NCBI GenBank assembly: GCA_963742715.1
Contig: CAVUMR010000002.1
Location: 806,001-870,000, forward strand
From: CAVUMR01 sp963742715
GTDB lineage: Bacteria; Actinomycetota; Actinomycetes; Mycobacteriales; Micromonosporaceae
Direction: 5' to 3'
Length of the DNA: 64,000 bases
The position numbers were made by a program, and so were the translations under genes. The notes beneath the pieces were generated by a model. That model saw only the letters and a program-made list of their open reading frames with translations, made no database searches and was not told the DNA's origin. Positions 8,657-17,343 of the stretch are shown piece by piece; position 1 is the stretch's first letter, and each line of letters starts with the position of its first letter.

Positions 8657-9004
8657 GCCCCGCCCCTTCCGCCTGGCCCGATCGTCGCCCGCCGCCGGTC
8701 CTGCCCAATGCCGGCCCGGCTGACCGCGTGGACCGGGACCGGGCCACCGCGAGCCCGATCGAGGCTCTCAGGTCGTGCTGGGGGCGGCCTCGAACCGTGG
8801 TCGATCTTCCTGGTCCGGTCCCGGTCCGCGGCGGTTCGCCGAGCCGTCGGCGGTACCGGGCCGGCGGTGCGCCGGGCGGGTCGGCGGGCCGGTCGGCGAG
8901 TGCCGGACGGCCGCCTCGAGCCGGTGTCGAGCGAACCTCGAGCGGGATCGTGCACCGTCGCCCGCGCCGTTTACCTGGGGTCGAGCGGAGTGAGGTGTAC
9001 ACGG
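8657..9004. other. Gene-free stretch between SCP2 and acyltransferase genes
   Basis: This 348-bp divergent spacer is as GC-rich as the coding DNA. I see no convincing promoter, hairpin or small gene, only short direct repeats of CCTCGAG near 8917-8940. It must hold the promoters of both flanking genes. Confidence 0.4.
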
Positions 9005-10330
9005 ATGGCCGATAACAAGGCCGGGAGCATGACCGAGGGTCGCGTGCCCGGACCAACCCGACCGAGCGCACACAGCGAGTACCTGCCGTCGCTGGAGGGT
9101 CTGCGCGGGGTCTTCGCCGTCGGCGTGGTCGCCGTACACGCGGCGATCTACACCGGCATCATGGCGGCGGGCTGGAACAACAGCACGCATTCGTCCTGGT
9201 GGTCGTACCTGCTGCAGCCGTTCGGCGTGGCGGTTCCGTTCTTCAGCGTGATGGCCGGCATGCTGCTGTACCGGCAGTTCGTCGGCATGGCGATGGTCGG
9301 CAAGCGCCTGCCGTCGGTACGCGCGTACTTCTGGCGGCGGGCCCTGCGGGTGCTCCCGCTGTACTGGTTCGTGGTCGCGTTCGCGATCGCGTTCTGCAAT
9401 CCGGAGAAGACCTGGTGGGACTTTGTCCGCACCATGTCCTTCCTGCAGATCTACCAGGGCAACGAGTGGCACACCGCGGACCTGCCGTACGGTCTGGTAC
9501 CGACCTGGTCGCTCGCCAGCGAGGCGGTCTTCTACGTCCTGCTGCCCCCGATGGCGATCGGCCTGGCCTGGCTCGCCGCCCGGTTCGGTGGTACCGACGT
9601 GGCGAAGCGCGCCAAGGTGACGCTGCTCGCGCTGTCCTCGCTGGTCGCGCTCAACCTGGTCTGGGTGGTGTACGTACACCTCGACTCGACCGGTGAGTGG
9701 CCGCTGCAGTGGTACTGGCTGCCCGCCCTGATCGGGTACTTCGCGGCCGGCATGGCGCTGGCGGTGGTGGCCGAGTGGATGCTGGCCGATCCGGCGGACG
9801 CGCCGGCGTTCATCAAGTGGGCCCGCGCCAACCCGGGCCGGCTGTGGCTCATCGTCGCGGTGACGTTCGCGATGCTCGGAGTACCTCAGATCGTCGGTCG
9901 CGATCCGCACACGTACTACCCGAACGTGCTCAACGGGGTACTGCTGTTCCTGATCCAGCTCGTCTGCGCCGGGGCACTGGTACTGGCGATCATGGCCGGC
10001 CGGCGACCGTCGAGGTTCCTGTCGCACCCGGTGATGATCGTGGCCGGCCGGCTGTCCTACGGCGTGTACCTCTGGCACACGGTCGTGCTGGTGACCTACT
10101 ACTTCGCCCAGGACAAGGAGCTCGGCACCGGCAACTACCTCTTCGTCATGCTGCTGACGCTGGTGCTGTCCTTCCTGCTCGCCGGCCTGACCCATGTGGC
10201 GATCGAGCGGCCGTTCCAGAAGCTCCGGCCGAAGCTCGGTCGGGCACCGGCCCGGTACGCCGATCCGGCCGACGACGTCTCCACTCCTACCCTCAACGGG
10301 CCGGCGACCGCGGAGGCGGCTGCCGTCTGA
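9005..10330 (+). CDS. Acyltransferase 3 family membrane protein (OafA-like)
   Basis: This 441-residue protein has the acyltransferase 3 layout. EYLPSLEGLRGVFAVGVVAVH (about 22-42) contains the conserved helix with the R and H thought to be catalytic, followed by about ten membrane segments and the motif FWRRALRVLPLYW. The segment SYGVYLWHTVVL near residue 350 is typical. Such enzymes move acetyl or other acyl groups to sugars, peptidoglycan or secondary metabolites at the membrane. ATG 9005 follows GGAGTGAGG. A strong hairpin follows. It stands alone, so the acceptor cannot be deduced. Confidence 0.88.
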   Translation: MADNKAGSMTEGRVPGPTRPSAHSEYLPSLEGLRGVFAVGVVAVHAAIYTGIMAAGWNNSTHSSWWSYLLQPFGVAVPFFSVMAGMLLYRQFVGMAMVGKRLPSVRAYFWRRALRVLPLYWFVVAFAIAFCNPEKTWWDFVRTMSFLQIYQGNEWHTADLPYGLVPTWSLASEAVFYVLLPPMAIGLAWLAARFGGTDVAKRAKVTLLALSSLVALNLVWVVYVHLDSTGEWPLQWYWLPALIGYFAAGMALAVVAEWMLADPADAPAFIKWARANPGRLWLIVAVTFAMLGVPQIVGRDPHTYYPNVLNGVLLFLIQLVCAGALVLAIMAGRRPSRFLSHPVMIVAGRLSYGVYLWHTVVLVTYYFAQDKELGTGNYLFVMLLTLVLSFLLAGLTHVAIERPFQKLRPKLGRAPARYADPADDVSTPTLNGPATAEAAAV

Positions 10331-10367
10331 GCTCGTACTTCGGGCTTCGCGCTCGACCCGCCGATGG

Positions 10368-10397
10368 TGGCCGGCGTCTCCACGGAGACGCCGGCCA
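10368..10397 (+). terminator. Hairpin after the acyltransferase gene
   Basis: A perfect 14-bp stem, TGGCCGGCGTCTCC with GGAGACGCCGGCCA, is separated by only two bases. It lies between the convergent acyltransferase and methyltransferase genes. Confidence 0.7.
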
Positions 10398-10459
10398 TCC
10401 GCCGCTCAGCGCCACCACCCACCGCAGAAGGGGCAGCGCTGCTCAGCGCCACCCGCCGC

Positions 10460-11041
10460 TCAATCCATCGGCCGATCGTCCATCCGCCCCTCAGGTTTCC
10501 GGCCGGCGAACCGCTCGATGGTGCCGAGCCACAACCGGCGCCTGACCTCGGTCGCGAAGCCCAGCCGGATGGCGAGCGTGGCCGGCCGGCCCCGGATCCA
10601 CCGCGGTTCGAGGTGATCGAGCAGCAGTAGCCGGCCGCCCGGTCGCAGCACCCGGTACATCTCCGCGATGGCCCCGGCCCGGTCAGGCAGTACGCAGAGA
10701 GCGAGCGTGCAGACCACCGTGTCGAAGCTTCCGTCCGGGAACGGCAGCGCGCCGGCGTCGCCTTCGCGCAACTCGACCGTACGGCCGAGGCCGGTCGCGT
10801 GCCGGCTCGCCTCGGCCAGCATCCGCGGGCTCAGATCCAGCCCGACCAGCTGTACGTCATCGGCGTACCGGGGCAGGTTCAGGCCGGTACCGACGGCCAC
10901 CTCGAGGGTCCGTCCGGTGGCCTGCGCGCAGATCCAGTCGCGGCTGCCGCGTACCGCGCCACGCTCCAGCCGGCGGGACCTCGCGTCATAGCCGGCGGCG
11001 CGCCGGTCCCACTGGCGCTGTACCTCTTCGGGCTCGACCAT
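10460..11041 (-). CDS. Class I SAM-dependent methyltransferase
   Basis: This 193-residue protein has the class I fold: motif I TLEVAVGTGLNLPRY (a variant, as EVAVGTG replaces the usual D/E-x-GxGxG), motif II VGLDLSPRML, motif post-II DAGALPFPDGSFDTVVC and MYRVLRPGGRLLLLDHL. It resembles small UbiE/Methyltransf_11 proteins annotated as phospholipid or quinone methyltransferases. The ATG at 11039-11041 fits the N-terminal QWDRRAAGYD motif. The substrate is unknown. Confidence 0.8.
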   Translation of the reverse strand: MVEPEEVQRQWDRRAAGYDARSRRLERGAVRGSRDWICAQATGRTLEVAVGTGLNLPRYADDVQLVGLDLSPRMLAEASRHATGLGRTVELREGDAGALPFPDGSFDTVVCTLALCVLPDRAGAIAEMYRVLRPGGRLLLLDHLEPRWIRGRPATLAIRLGFATEVRRRLWLGTIERFAGRKPEGRMDDRPMD

Positions 11042-11146
11042 GCGTCCCACTGTGCCGGTTCCCGGCCGGCCGGGCCACGAATGTCCCGGACCGCGCCGGC
11101 ACGCCGGCCTAGGGTGGGTTGGCCGACGAGCGAGGGGAGAGGGCGC

Positions 11147-11638
11147 ATGACCGACGCTGACCGGGACGCCGGTTCGGGTGGACCCCGCCGGACCTTCCGG
11201 GCCACGCTGCAGTCCAACGGCAAGACCGCGACCGGCATCGTGGTACCCGGGGAAGTGGTCGCCGCCCTGGGCAAGGGCAAGCGCCCACCCGTGCGCGTCA
11301 CGATCGGGGCGCACACGTACCGCAGCAGCGTGGCCGTCATGGGCGGGCGGTACCTGGTCGGCGTGAGCGCGGAGAACCGGCAGCTTGCCGGTGTCGCCGC
11401 GGGCGACGAGCTGGACGTCACCCTTGAGCTGGATACCGCCCCGCGTGAGGTGACCGTGCCGGCCGACCTGGCCGAGGCGCTCGACCGGGACGGGCAGGCC
11501 AGGGAGATCTTCGACCGGCTGTCGTACAGCCACAAGCAGCAGCACGTACTCGCGGTCGAGGGCGCGAAGACGGACGAGACCCGGCAGCGCCGGGTGGCCA
11601 AGGCGATCGAGCTGCTGAAGTCGAAACCCGCCCGCTGA
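11147..11638 (+). CDS. DUF1905/YdeI-OmdA-like protein
   Basis: This 163-residue protein combines a DUF1905 beta-barrel domain (TFRATLQSNGKTATGIVVP up to DELDVTLELDTAP) with a C-terminal OmdA/YdeI helix (LAEALDRDGQAREIFDRL, SYSHKQQHV, RRVAKAIELL). The combination is common and of unknown biochemical role. The domain boundary is near residue 100. ATG 11147 follows GAGGGGAGAGGG. It is divergent from the methyltransferase and ends at a strong hairpin. Confidence 0.8.
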   Translation: MTDADRDAGSGGPRRTFRATLQSNGKTATGIVVPGEVVAALGKGKRPPVRVTIGAHTYRSSVAVMGGRYLVGVSAENRQLAGVAAGDELDVTLELDTAPREVTVPADLAEALDRDGQAREIFDRLSYSHKQQHVLAVEGAKTDETRQRRVAKAIELLKSKPAR

Positions 11639-11661
11639 CCTACCGGCCCGCCGAAAATGGC

Positions 11662-11697
11662 GAGCCGGTGCGGCGCCTTGCGGCACCGCACCGGCTC
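11662..11697. terminator. Convergent hairpin terminator
   Basis: A 12-bp perfect stem, GAGCCGGTGCGG with CCGCACCGGCTC, has a 12-nt loop. It lies between the DUF1905 gene and the convergent cell-wall hydrolase gene. Confidence 0.65.
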
Positions 11698-11750
11698 AGG
11701 GTGTTCCTCCCCTTGGCCCGGCTGTTCGAGCGGGCGTCTGGTTCCCCCGA

Positions 11751-12668
<918 letters not shown>

Positions 12669-12802
12669 GGCCTACCTGCCTTTCACCGGTATTCCGCGCC
12701 CGAGGGGCCGAGCCGGAACCAGGGGAACAACGTCAAGTTCTGCGAAGTCAATGGACGCCCCGGGGGCCGGGGCGTTGACGCGGTGGAGCGGTGGAGCGGT
12801 GA

Positions 12803-13555
12803 TCAGCCGATCGCGGGGGCGCTGGCGAGCAGCGCGACCAGGGCACCGGCAACCATGAACGGGCCGAGCGGGATGAGCGAACCGCGACCGGCCCGCCGGG
12901 TGAACAGGAGCACCAGCGCGAAGACGCCGGCCAGAACCATGGCCAGGAACGCGCCGCGGACCAGCGTGTACCAGCCGATCCAGGCGAGTACCAGGCCGAG
13001 CAGTCCGGCCAGCTTCACGTCCCCGAAGCCCAGGCCGGGCGGCAGCAGTGCGAGTACCGCGAACAGCCCGGCGTAGACCACCAGGCCGAGTACCGCCCGC
13101 ACGAGCGACCCGCCGTCCCCAGCCACCAGGCTGGCCGTCACGATCAGCGCGCCGACAACCGGGAGGCTCCACAACGTGAGCCGGTCCGGTAGCCGGTGTA
13201 CCGCGATGTCGATGACCGCCAGCGCCACCCCGGCGGCCGCGCCCACCAGCAACGCGGGAAGTCGGGGATCGGCGCCGAAGCGCCAGGCCAGTAGTCCGAA
13301 GACCACTGCGGTGAGGAGTTCGACGAGTGCGTACGGCGGGCCGATACGGGTCGCGCACCGGGGGCATCTGCCGTCCGGCCTGAGCCAGCCGGGCACGACC
13401 ATCCGCCGTGCGATCAGTGGCTGTACACAGGACGGGCAGTGCGTGCGGTCCGGCGATCCGGACGGTACCGCGAGGCGGAAGGCCAGCACCCGAAGCTGCA
13501 GGCCCACCACGAATCCCAGTACCGCCGCGGCTGCACCGATAAGCGCGTCGCGCAC
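12803..13555 (-). CDS. Type IV prepilin leader peptidase (TadV/PilD-like)
   Basis: This 250-residue polytopic membrane protein carries both catalytic aspartate motifs of the A24 aspartyl proteases: VIDIAVHRLPD and GFGDVKLAG. It also keeps an N-terminal zinc-type domain, with the pairs CPSC and CPRC near residues 40-70, as in bifunctional PilD peptidase/methylases. That is longer than minimal TadV proteins. It should cut the leader of the Flp pilins next door, at the inner face of the membrane. I chose the GTG at 13553-13555 because GGGGAGG lies six bases ahead. Confidence 0.88.
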   Translation of the reverse strand: MRDALIGAAAAVLGFVVGLQLRVLAFRLAVPSGSPDRTHCPSCVQPLIARRMVVPGWLRPDGRCPRCATRIGPPYALVELLTAVVFGLLAWRFGADPRLPALLVGAAAGVALAVIDIAVHRLPDRLTLWSLPVVGALIVTASLVAGDGGSLVRAVLGLVVYAGLFAVLALLPPGLGFGDVKLAGLLGLVLAWIGWYTLVRGAFLAMVLAGVFALVLLFTRRAGRGSLIPLGPFMVAGALVALLASAPAIG

Positions 13556-13587
13556 CGCACACCTCCCCGTCTGGCCCAGGTACGACA

Positions 13588-13648
13588 CCCCGGATACGAC
13601 AGCTCGTGCCGGCTCCTACGAACCGGCGCGGGCTTGTCGTACCCGGGG
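13588..13648 (-). terminator. Long imperfect hairpin after the Flp pilin genes
   Basis: CCCCGGATACGACA (13588-13601) pairs with TGTCGTACCCGGGG (13635-13648) with one mismatch; an inner GCCGG/CCGGC pair extends it. It lies between the pilin and peptidase genes and may reduce read-through, so that pilin is made in excess over peptidase. Confidence 0.6.
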
Positions 13649-13656
13649 CAGCGACC

Positions 13657-13854
13657 CTACAGACCGAAGATGCCGCCGACGCCCTTGATCAGGCCGCCGA
13701 TGACGTCCGAGAACACCTTCGAGACGTCGTTCTGCATCAGCGGGGCAGCGCCGACGCCGAGCATGCCGAGGATGGCGGCGACCATGATGTAGCCGACCGG
13801 GCCTTCACCCTCATCACGCCGAACCCGGCGGAGCGTGGTGGTGATCAACTTCAT
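13657..13854 (-). CDS. flp: Flp-type pilin subunit
   Basis: This 65-residue protein has a basic leader (MKLITTTLRRVRRDEG), then EGPVGYIMVAAILGMLGVGA, a single membrane helix with the Glu and Tyr typical of Flp pilins, and a short amphipathic tail ending GVGGIFGL. The leader would be removed by the prepilin peptidase, and the helix forms the pilus core. The ATG at 13852-13854 follows AAGGGAG. It is the second of two tandem pilin genes. Identity is supported by size, motif and Tad neighbours. Confidence 0.88.
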   Translation of the reverse strand: MKLITTTLRRVRRDEGEGPVGYIMVAAILGMLGVGAAPLMQNDVSKVFSDVIGGLIKGVGGIFGL

Positions 13855-13923
13855 TGCTGGCTCCCTTCTGGTGACTGGACAGGGCTCCTTGCTGGAACCG
13901 CTGGTTACTGCCAACGGCTTGAG

Positions 13924-14130
13924 TCAGCCGGAGAACAGACCCATCAGGCCCTGCAGGAGTCCCTTCATGACCGCGCTGAACACCTTCGAGGTGTCGTTCT
14001 GCACGAGGGGCGCGAGGCCGAGGCCCAGCATGCCGAGGATCGCGGCGAGCATGATGTAGCCCATCGGGCCTTCGCCACGGTCGCCCCGCCAGAGCTGGAC
14101 GGCTCGGCTGGCTGCGTTCCGCACCTTCAT
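13924..14130 (-). CDS. flp: Flp-type pilin subunit, upstream paralogue
   Basis: This 68-residue protein has a basic leader (MKVRNAASRAVQLWRGDRG) followed by EGPMGYIMLAAILGMLGLGL and APLVQNDTSKVFSAVMKGL. It is clearly a paralogue of the pilin downstream. The ATG at 14128-14130 follows AGAAGGGAGG. It heads the leftward operon flp-flp-peptidase-hydrolase, so its promoter must lie in 14131-14400. Either pilin could be the major subunit. Confidence 0.88.
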   Translation of the reverse strand: MKVRNAASRAVQLWRGDRGEGPMGYIMLAAILGMLGLGLAPLVQNDTSKVFSAVMKGLLQGLMGLFSG

Positions 14131-14501
14131 CGCAGCCTCCCTTCTCTGCCTGTTTTCCCGGTCTGCCCGGCTGGCTCCGGGATGTTGGGGTAGACGCTAG
14201 GAACGGACATCTGTAACAACCAGGGCCTCGCGCCTCAACTTGTGGCCCAAGGGACACGCAGGTCCGGACGTTGCCGATTGGGTCGCCGCCCGGGCCCGGC
14301 CGTGTCGCTCCGTCGAGATCACTCGGGGTAGCGGCCGGGCCATACCCTTTGGTACGGACAGCGCTGTACCGGCTGGTGCTGGGCCTGCCAGTGATGATTG
14401 CTTTGGGCTCGTGGGCCCTAGTACCGATAGGCCCGGGCCCCTACCGTTTCGGCGTAGATGTGACGTCCTGTAGCCCTTCTAACCGTTTCGGGGGTGACCC
14501 G
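14131..14501. promoter_or_regulatory. Divergent intergenic region of the Tad locus
   Basis: This 371-bp region must drive the pilin operon leftward and the tad assembly operon rightward. I see a direct repeat of CCGTTTCGG (about 14445 and 14483) and several GGGCC-rich inverted segments near 14400-14440. No clear -10/-35 pair stands out, so exact promoters are not assigned. Confidence 0.4.
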
Positions 14502-15671
14502 GTGGGTCCGGAGCTGACGCCAACCGACGGGCAGGGCCTTGTTCGGGGTCGTCAGACCCGGGTCCGGCCCAGGCCGGGCCGGTTGAGTCTGCGGCGTGGT
14601 GGGAGTGCCGGTTGGGCCCGGCCCAGGCCGGGTGCTCCCGAGCCGTCCCCGGGACCCGGGCCACGACGTATCCGCCGGTGGAGCCGGCTCACCGGCCCCG
14701 ACCGCGGCTCGGTCGCGGTACCGCTGCTCGCGGTCCTGTTCCTCGTCACGATCATGCTGTTCGCGTTCTTCCGGGTCGGCCAGGCGGCGTATCTGCAGTG
14801 GCGCGGCCAGACCGGAGCGGACGCGGCGGCGCTGGCGGCCGCCCGGCAGACCCGCAAGGACATGCTGGAGGCGGCCAAGGCGATCGCCGCGGAGAACTAC
14901 GCGCGGGCCGCGGCGATCATGGCCGCCGCACCGGGCAAGGCCGCCGCGCAGGCCGCGGTGTACGCCGAGCGCAACCGCAGCACTCTTGCCGGCTTCAGCT
15001 GGGAAGCGATCGAGATCGAGGTCAAGGTCGGTACCAACGACACCGTGCCGTACCCGTGTCCGGGCGGGCACCAGTCCGACCCCGACTCGGCCGGCGGCTG
15101 CCAGCCGCAACCGTGCCCGACGATCGCCATGACCCCGTCGCCCTCGCCCGCGTCGTGTGGGTACGACAACAGCAACGGTGCCCGGGGCTGGGCCGAGGCC
15201 CGGGCCCGGATCGACGTGAAGCTCAGCTCGGTCGCCTCCGGTACCACCGCGTCCGAGTTCGCCGAGATCCGGCTGATCCCGGAGCACGGCATAGCGCTAC
15301 CGGCCCGGCAACCCGCGCCCGGCCCGCGACAGGTGGCCATCGAAGCGCCGGCGGTTGGTCGCCCGGCCGCGGCCCGGGCCACGGCCGGACCCGTCCTGCC
15401 GGCCGTACTGGCGGTGCCCGACCGCGCTGACCCGGCGAATCCGGTACGCGCGGTAGGCGCGGTGAATCCCGCTACCGACCCTCAAATATGCGCTTGGGCG
15501 GATCCGTACCCCCAGAATGGAAGCGTTTTCATTTACAATCGCGCCAGGTCTGCGTGGATAGCCCGTTTTCACCCTGATTCTGGGTGTACGCCGCGCAGTG
15601 TGAAGGGAGCACCAGTGGCGTCGGACCAGGCCACGGCCGCGGTGTCCGGAGGATCCGGGGTACCCGTATGA
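14502..15671 (+). CDS. TadG/TadE-like pilus assembly protein
   Basis: This protein (389 residues from the GTG at 14502) has a basic, proline-rich N-terminus, then the TadE/TadG signature GSVAVPLLAVLFLVTIML with one membrane helix, followed by YLQWRGQTGADAAALAAARQ. This is the usual start of TadG-like minor pseudopilins. The rest lies outside the membrane and has several cysteines in a Pro-rich stretch (PYPCPGGHQ, GGCQPQPCP). The start is uncertain: the frame is open from 14271, and GTG 14502 is chosen from the GGGGGTGA ahead of it. Its stop overlaps the next ATG. Confidence 0.72.
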   Translation: MGPELTPTDGQGLVRGRQTRVRPRPGRLSLRRGGSAGWARPRPGAPEPSPGPGPRRIRRWSRLTGPDRGSVAVPLLAVLFLVTIMLFAFFRVGQAAYLQWRGQTGADAAALAAARQTRKDMLEAAKAIAAENYARAAAIMAAAPGKAAAQAAVYAERNRSTLAGFSWEAIEIEVKVGTNDTVPYPCPGGHQSDPDSAGGCQPQPCPTIAMTPSPSPASCGYDNSNGARGWAEARARIDVKLSSVASGTTASEFAEIRLIPEHGIALPARQPAPGPRQVAIEAPAVGRPAAARATAGPVLPAVLAVPDRADPANPVRAVGAVNPATDPQICAWADPYPQNGSVFIYNRARSAWIARFHPDSGCTPRSVKGAPVASDQATAAVSGGSGVPV

Positions 15672-16528
15672 CGGCGGTCATGCTGCTGGGCGACTTCCCG
15701 GTACTGGACCTGTTCAGCCAGCCGGGCCGGTTGACCACCGTCAACACCATGCCCGGCATCGCGGGGGTCGACGCGCTGTACGAGCACGTGGTGACCGAAC
15801 TCGAGGAGTACGGCACGGTCCTCGCGCTGTACCCGACCTGGTCCGGTACGCCGCACGCGGACCAACTGGCGCTGGTCCGGTCCGCGCTGGAGACCGGACA
15901 TGTGCTGCCGGTACCGGTCGACCTGCCGCCGCTCGCGCTCGCCGTACTCGGGGCCCAGCTCGCGTCCGCGGCCGCCCGGCTGGTGGATGCCGGCTCGCTC
16001 GTGGCGGCGGCACCGGAGCTGGGTCGACGGCTCGTCGTCGGTGCCTGGGTGTCCCGCCCGGGCCGACGGATCCGGGGGGCCCGGCTGCGCGACCGGCTGC
16101 TCTCGGTCCTGCCGTGGACCCGGTTCGCGGTCACCCTGCAGCCGACCGGCGCGAGCGCCTACCTGGGATCGGACGCCGGCCCTCCGGAGCCGTGGCTGAC
16201 CAACGAACCGTCCGTGCTGGTTGTCGCCGGACGGTCACAGGACTCGACCTGGGCGACCAACGCGGTACCGACCGCGCTCAGCCCGGAGAACACCGTGCGG
16301 GTCGAACCGATCAAGGGCGCGGCCCAATGGTGGGGAGCCCGGCGCACGGCGGAGATCGTGGTATCTCCGGCGTACCCCGCCCGGCTCGCCGTCGACGTGC
16401 TCAGCGGATACCCGACCCGGACGTGTACCTGGTGCGACGAGCTGATGGCCGGCCACCGCTGTCCCTACTGCTCGATGACGAGCGACCTTCCCCTGCCCGC
16501 GGTGGCAGCCGATAGGAGTCTGTCGTGA
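15668..16528 (+). CDS. Unknown Tad-locus protein with C-terminal four-cysteine zinc motif
   Basis: This 286-residue protein is not a family I recognise. No membrane helix is evident. The N-terminal two thirds look like an alpha/beta domain (LLGDFPVLDLFSQPGRLTTV, ELEEYGTVLALYPTW). The C-terminus holds CTWCDELMAGHRCPYC, two Cys pairs spaced like a zinc ribbon. It is translationally coupled on both sides (ATGA with the TadG-like gene, and the next GTG overlaps its stop). It may be a cytoplasmic regulator or adaptor of pilus assembly. Confidence 0.6.
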   Translation: MTAVMLLGDFPVLDLFSQPGRLTTVNTMPGIAGVDALYEHVVTELEEYGTVLALYPTWSGTPHADQLALVRSALETGHVLPVPVDLPPLALAVLGAQLASAAARLVDAGSLVAAAPELGRRLVVGAWVSRPGRRIRGARLRDRLLSVLPWTRFAVTLQPTGASAYLGSDAGPPEPWLTNEPSVLVVAGRSQDSTWATNAVPTALSPENTVRVEPIKGAAQWWGARRTAEIVVSPAYPARLAVDVLSGYPTRTCTWCDELMAGHRCPYCSMTSDLPLPAVAADRSLS

Positions 16529-17280
16529 ACCCTCGGCAACGACGAGGCGTCCTCATGCTTGTGCTGGCGGCGCTCGGCGCGCTGGCGAGCTTCGCAGCGT
16601 TGACCGCGTACGTCGGTGACGTGCGGTCCCAGGTCGGGCCGCTCACCACGGTGCTGCGCCTGGAACAGGACATCCGTGCGTACGATCCCATCCCGCCCTC
16701 GGCGGTCACGATGGTCGAGGTCCCGGAGCGCTGGCTGCCGGACGCGGCCCTGCAGTCCACCGCGGAGGTGGCCGGCATGGTCGCCGGCGCCGACCTGCAC
16801 GCCGGGTCGTACCTGCAACGCGGCATGCTCGCCCCGCCGCCGAAGGTGGCACCGGGCGAACGTGAGGTCACCCTCACCCTGCCGGTGGACGCGGTGGCAC
16901 CCGGGGTCGGCCGGAACAGCACCGTGGACATCCTGGCGGCCTTCTCCGACAAGGGCGGCAGCAAGGCGTCCACGAAGGTCGTCGTCGACGCCGCACACGT
17001 ACTCGACCGGAAGCTGACCGGCCGGTCGAACGAGAGCGTGCGGCTCACGCTCGCGCTCAGCGTCGCGGAGACCCTCGCCCTCAACTACGCCCAGGGCTTC
17101 GGCTCGAAGATCACCGTCGTCCTGGTCGCCCCGAAGAGCAGTGCGTTGCCCTCGAGCGGACGTACCTACACCGGCCCGCCGCCGCCATCGTCGTCGGCGA
17201 AGCCCAAGCCCAAGCCGACCACGCCGAAGCCGTCCACCAGCTCGGTGTCGCCGTCTCCCACATCGAGCACCGCTGGCTGA
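16525..17280 (+). CDS. cpaB: CpaB/RcpC-like Flp pilus assembly protein
   Basis: This 251-residue protein has one N-terminal membrane helix (VLMLVLAALGALASFAALTAY), then a SAF-like domain (PIPPSAVTMVEVPERWLPD, ADLHAGSYLQRGML) and the RcpC/CpaB domain (VTLTLPVDAVAPGVGRNS, then VDILAAF). It ends in a Pro/Ser/Lys-rich tail. CpaB proteins act at the envelope during Tad secretion; in Gram-positives without an outer membrane the partner is unclear. The GTG start at 16525 overlaps the previous stop. Confidence 0.85.
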   Translation: MNPRQRRGVLMLVLAALGALASFAALTAYVGDVRSQVGPLTTVLRLEQDIRAYDPIPPSAVTMVEVPERWLPDAALQSTAEVAGMVAGADLHAGSYLQRGMLAPPPKVAPGEREVTLTLPVDAVAPGVGRNSTVDILAAFSDKGGSKASTKVVVDAAHVLDRKLTGRSNESVRLTLALSVAETLALNYAQGFGSKITVVLVAPKSSALPSSGRTYTGPPPPSSSAKPKPKPTTPKPSTSSVSPSPTSSTAG

Positions 17281-17343
17281 GGTGGTGGTGCCGGTGGCCC
17301 TGGCCGCTGGTAGCACCACCGCACCGAAAAGGAGGGTGGGGAC

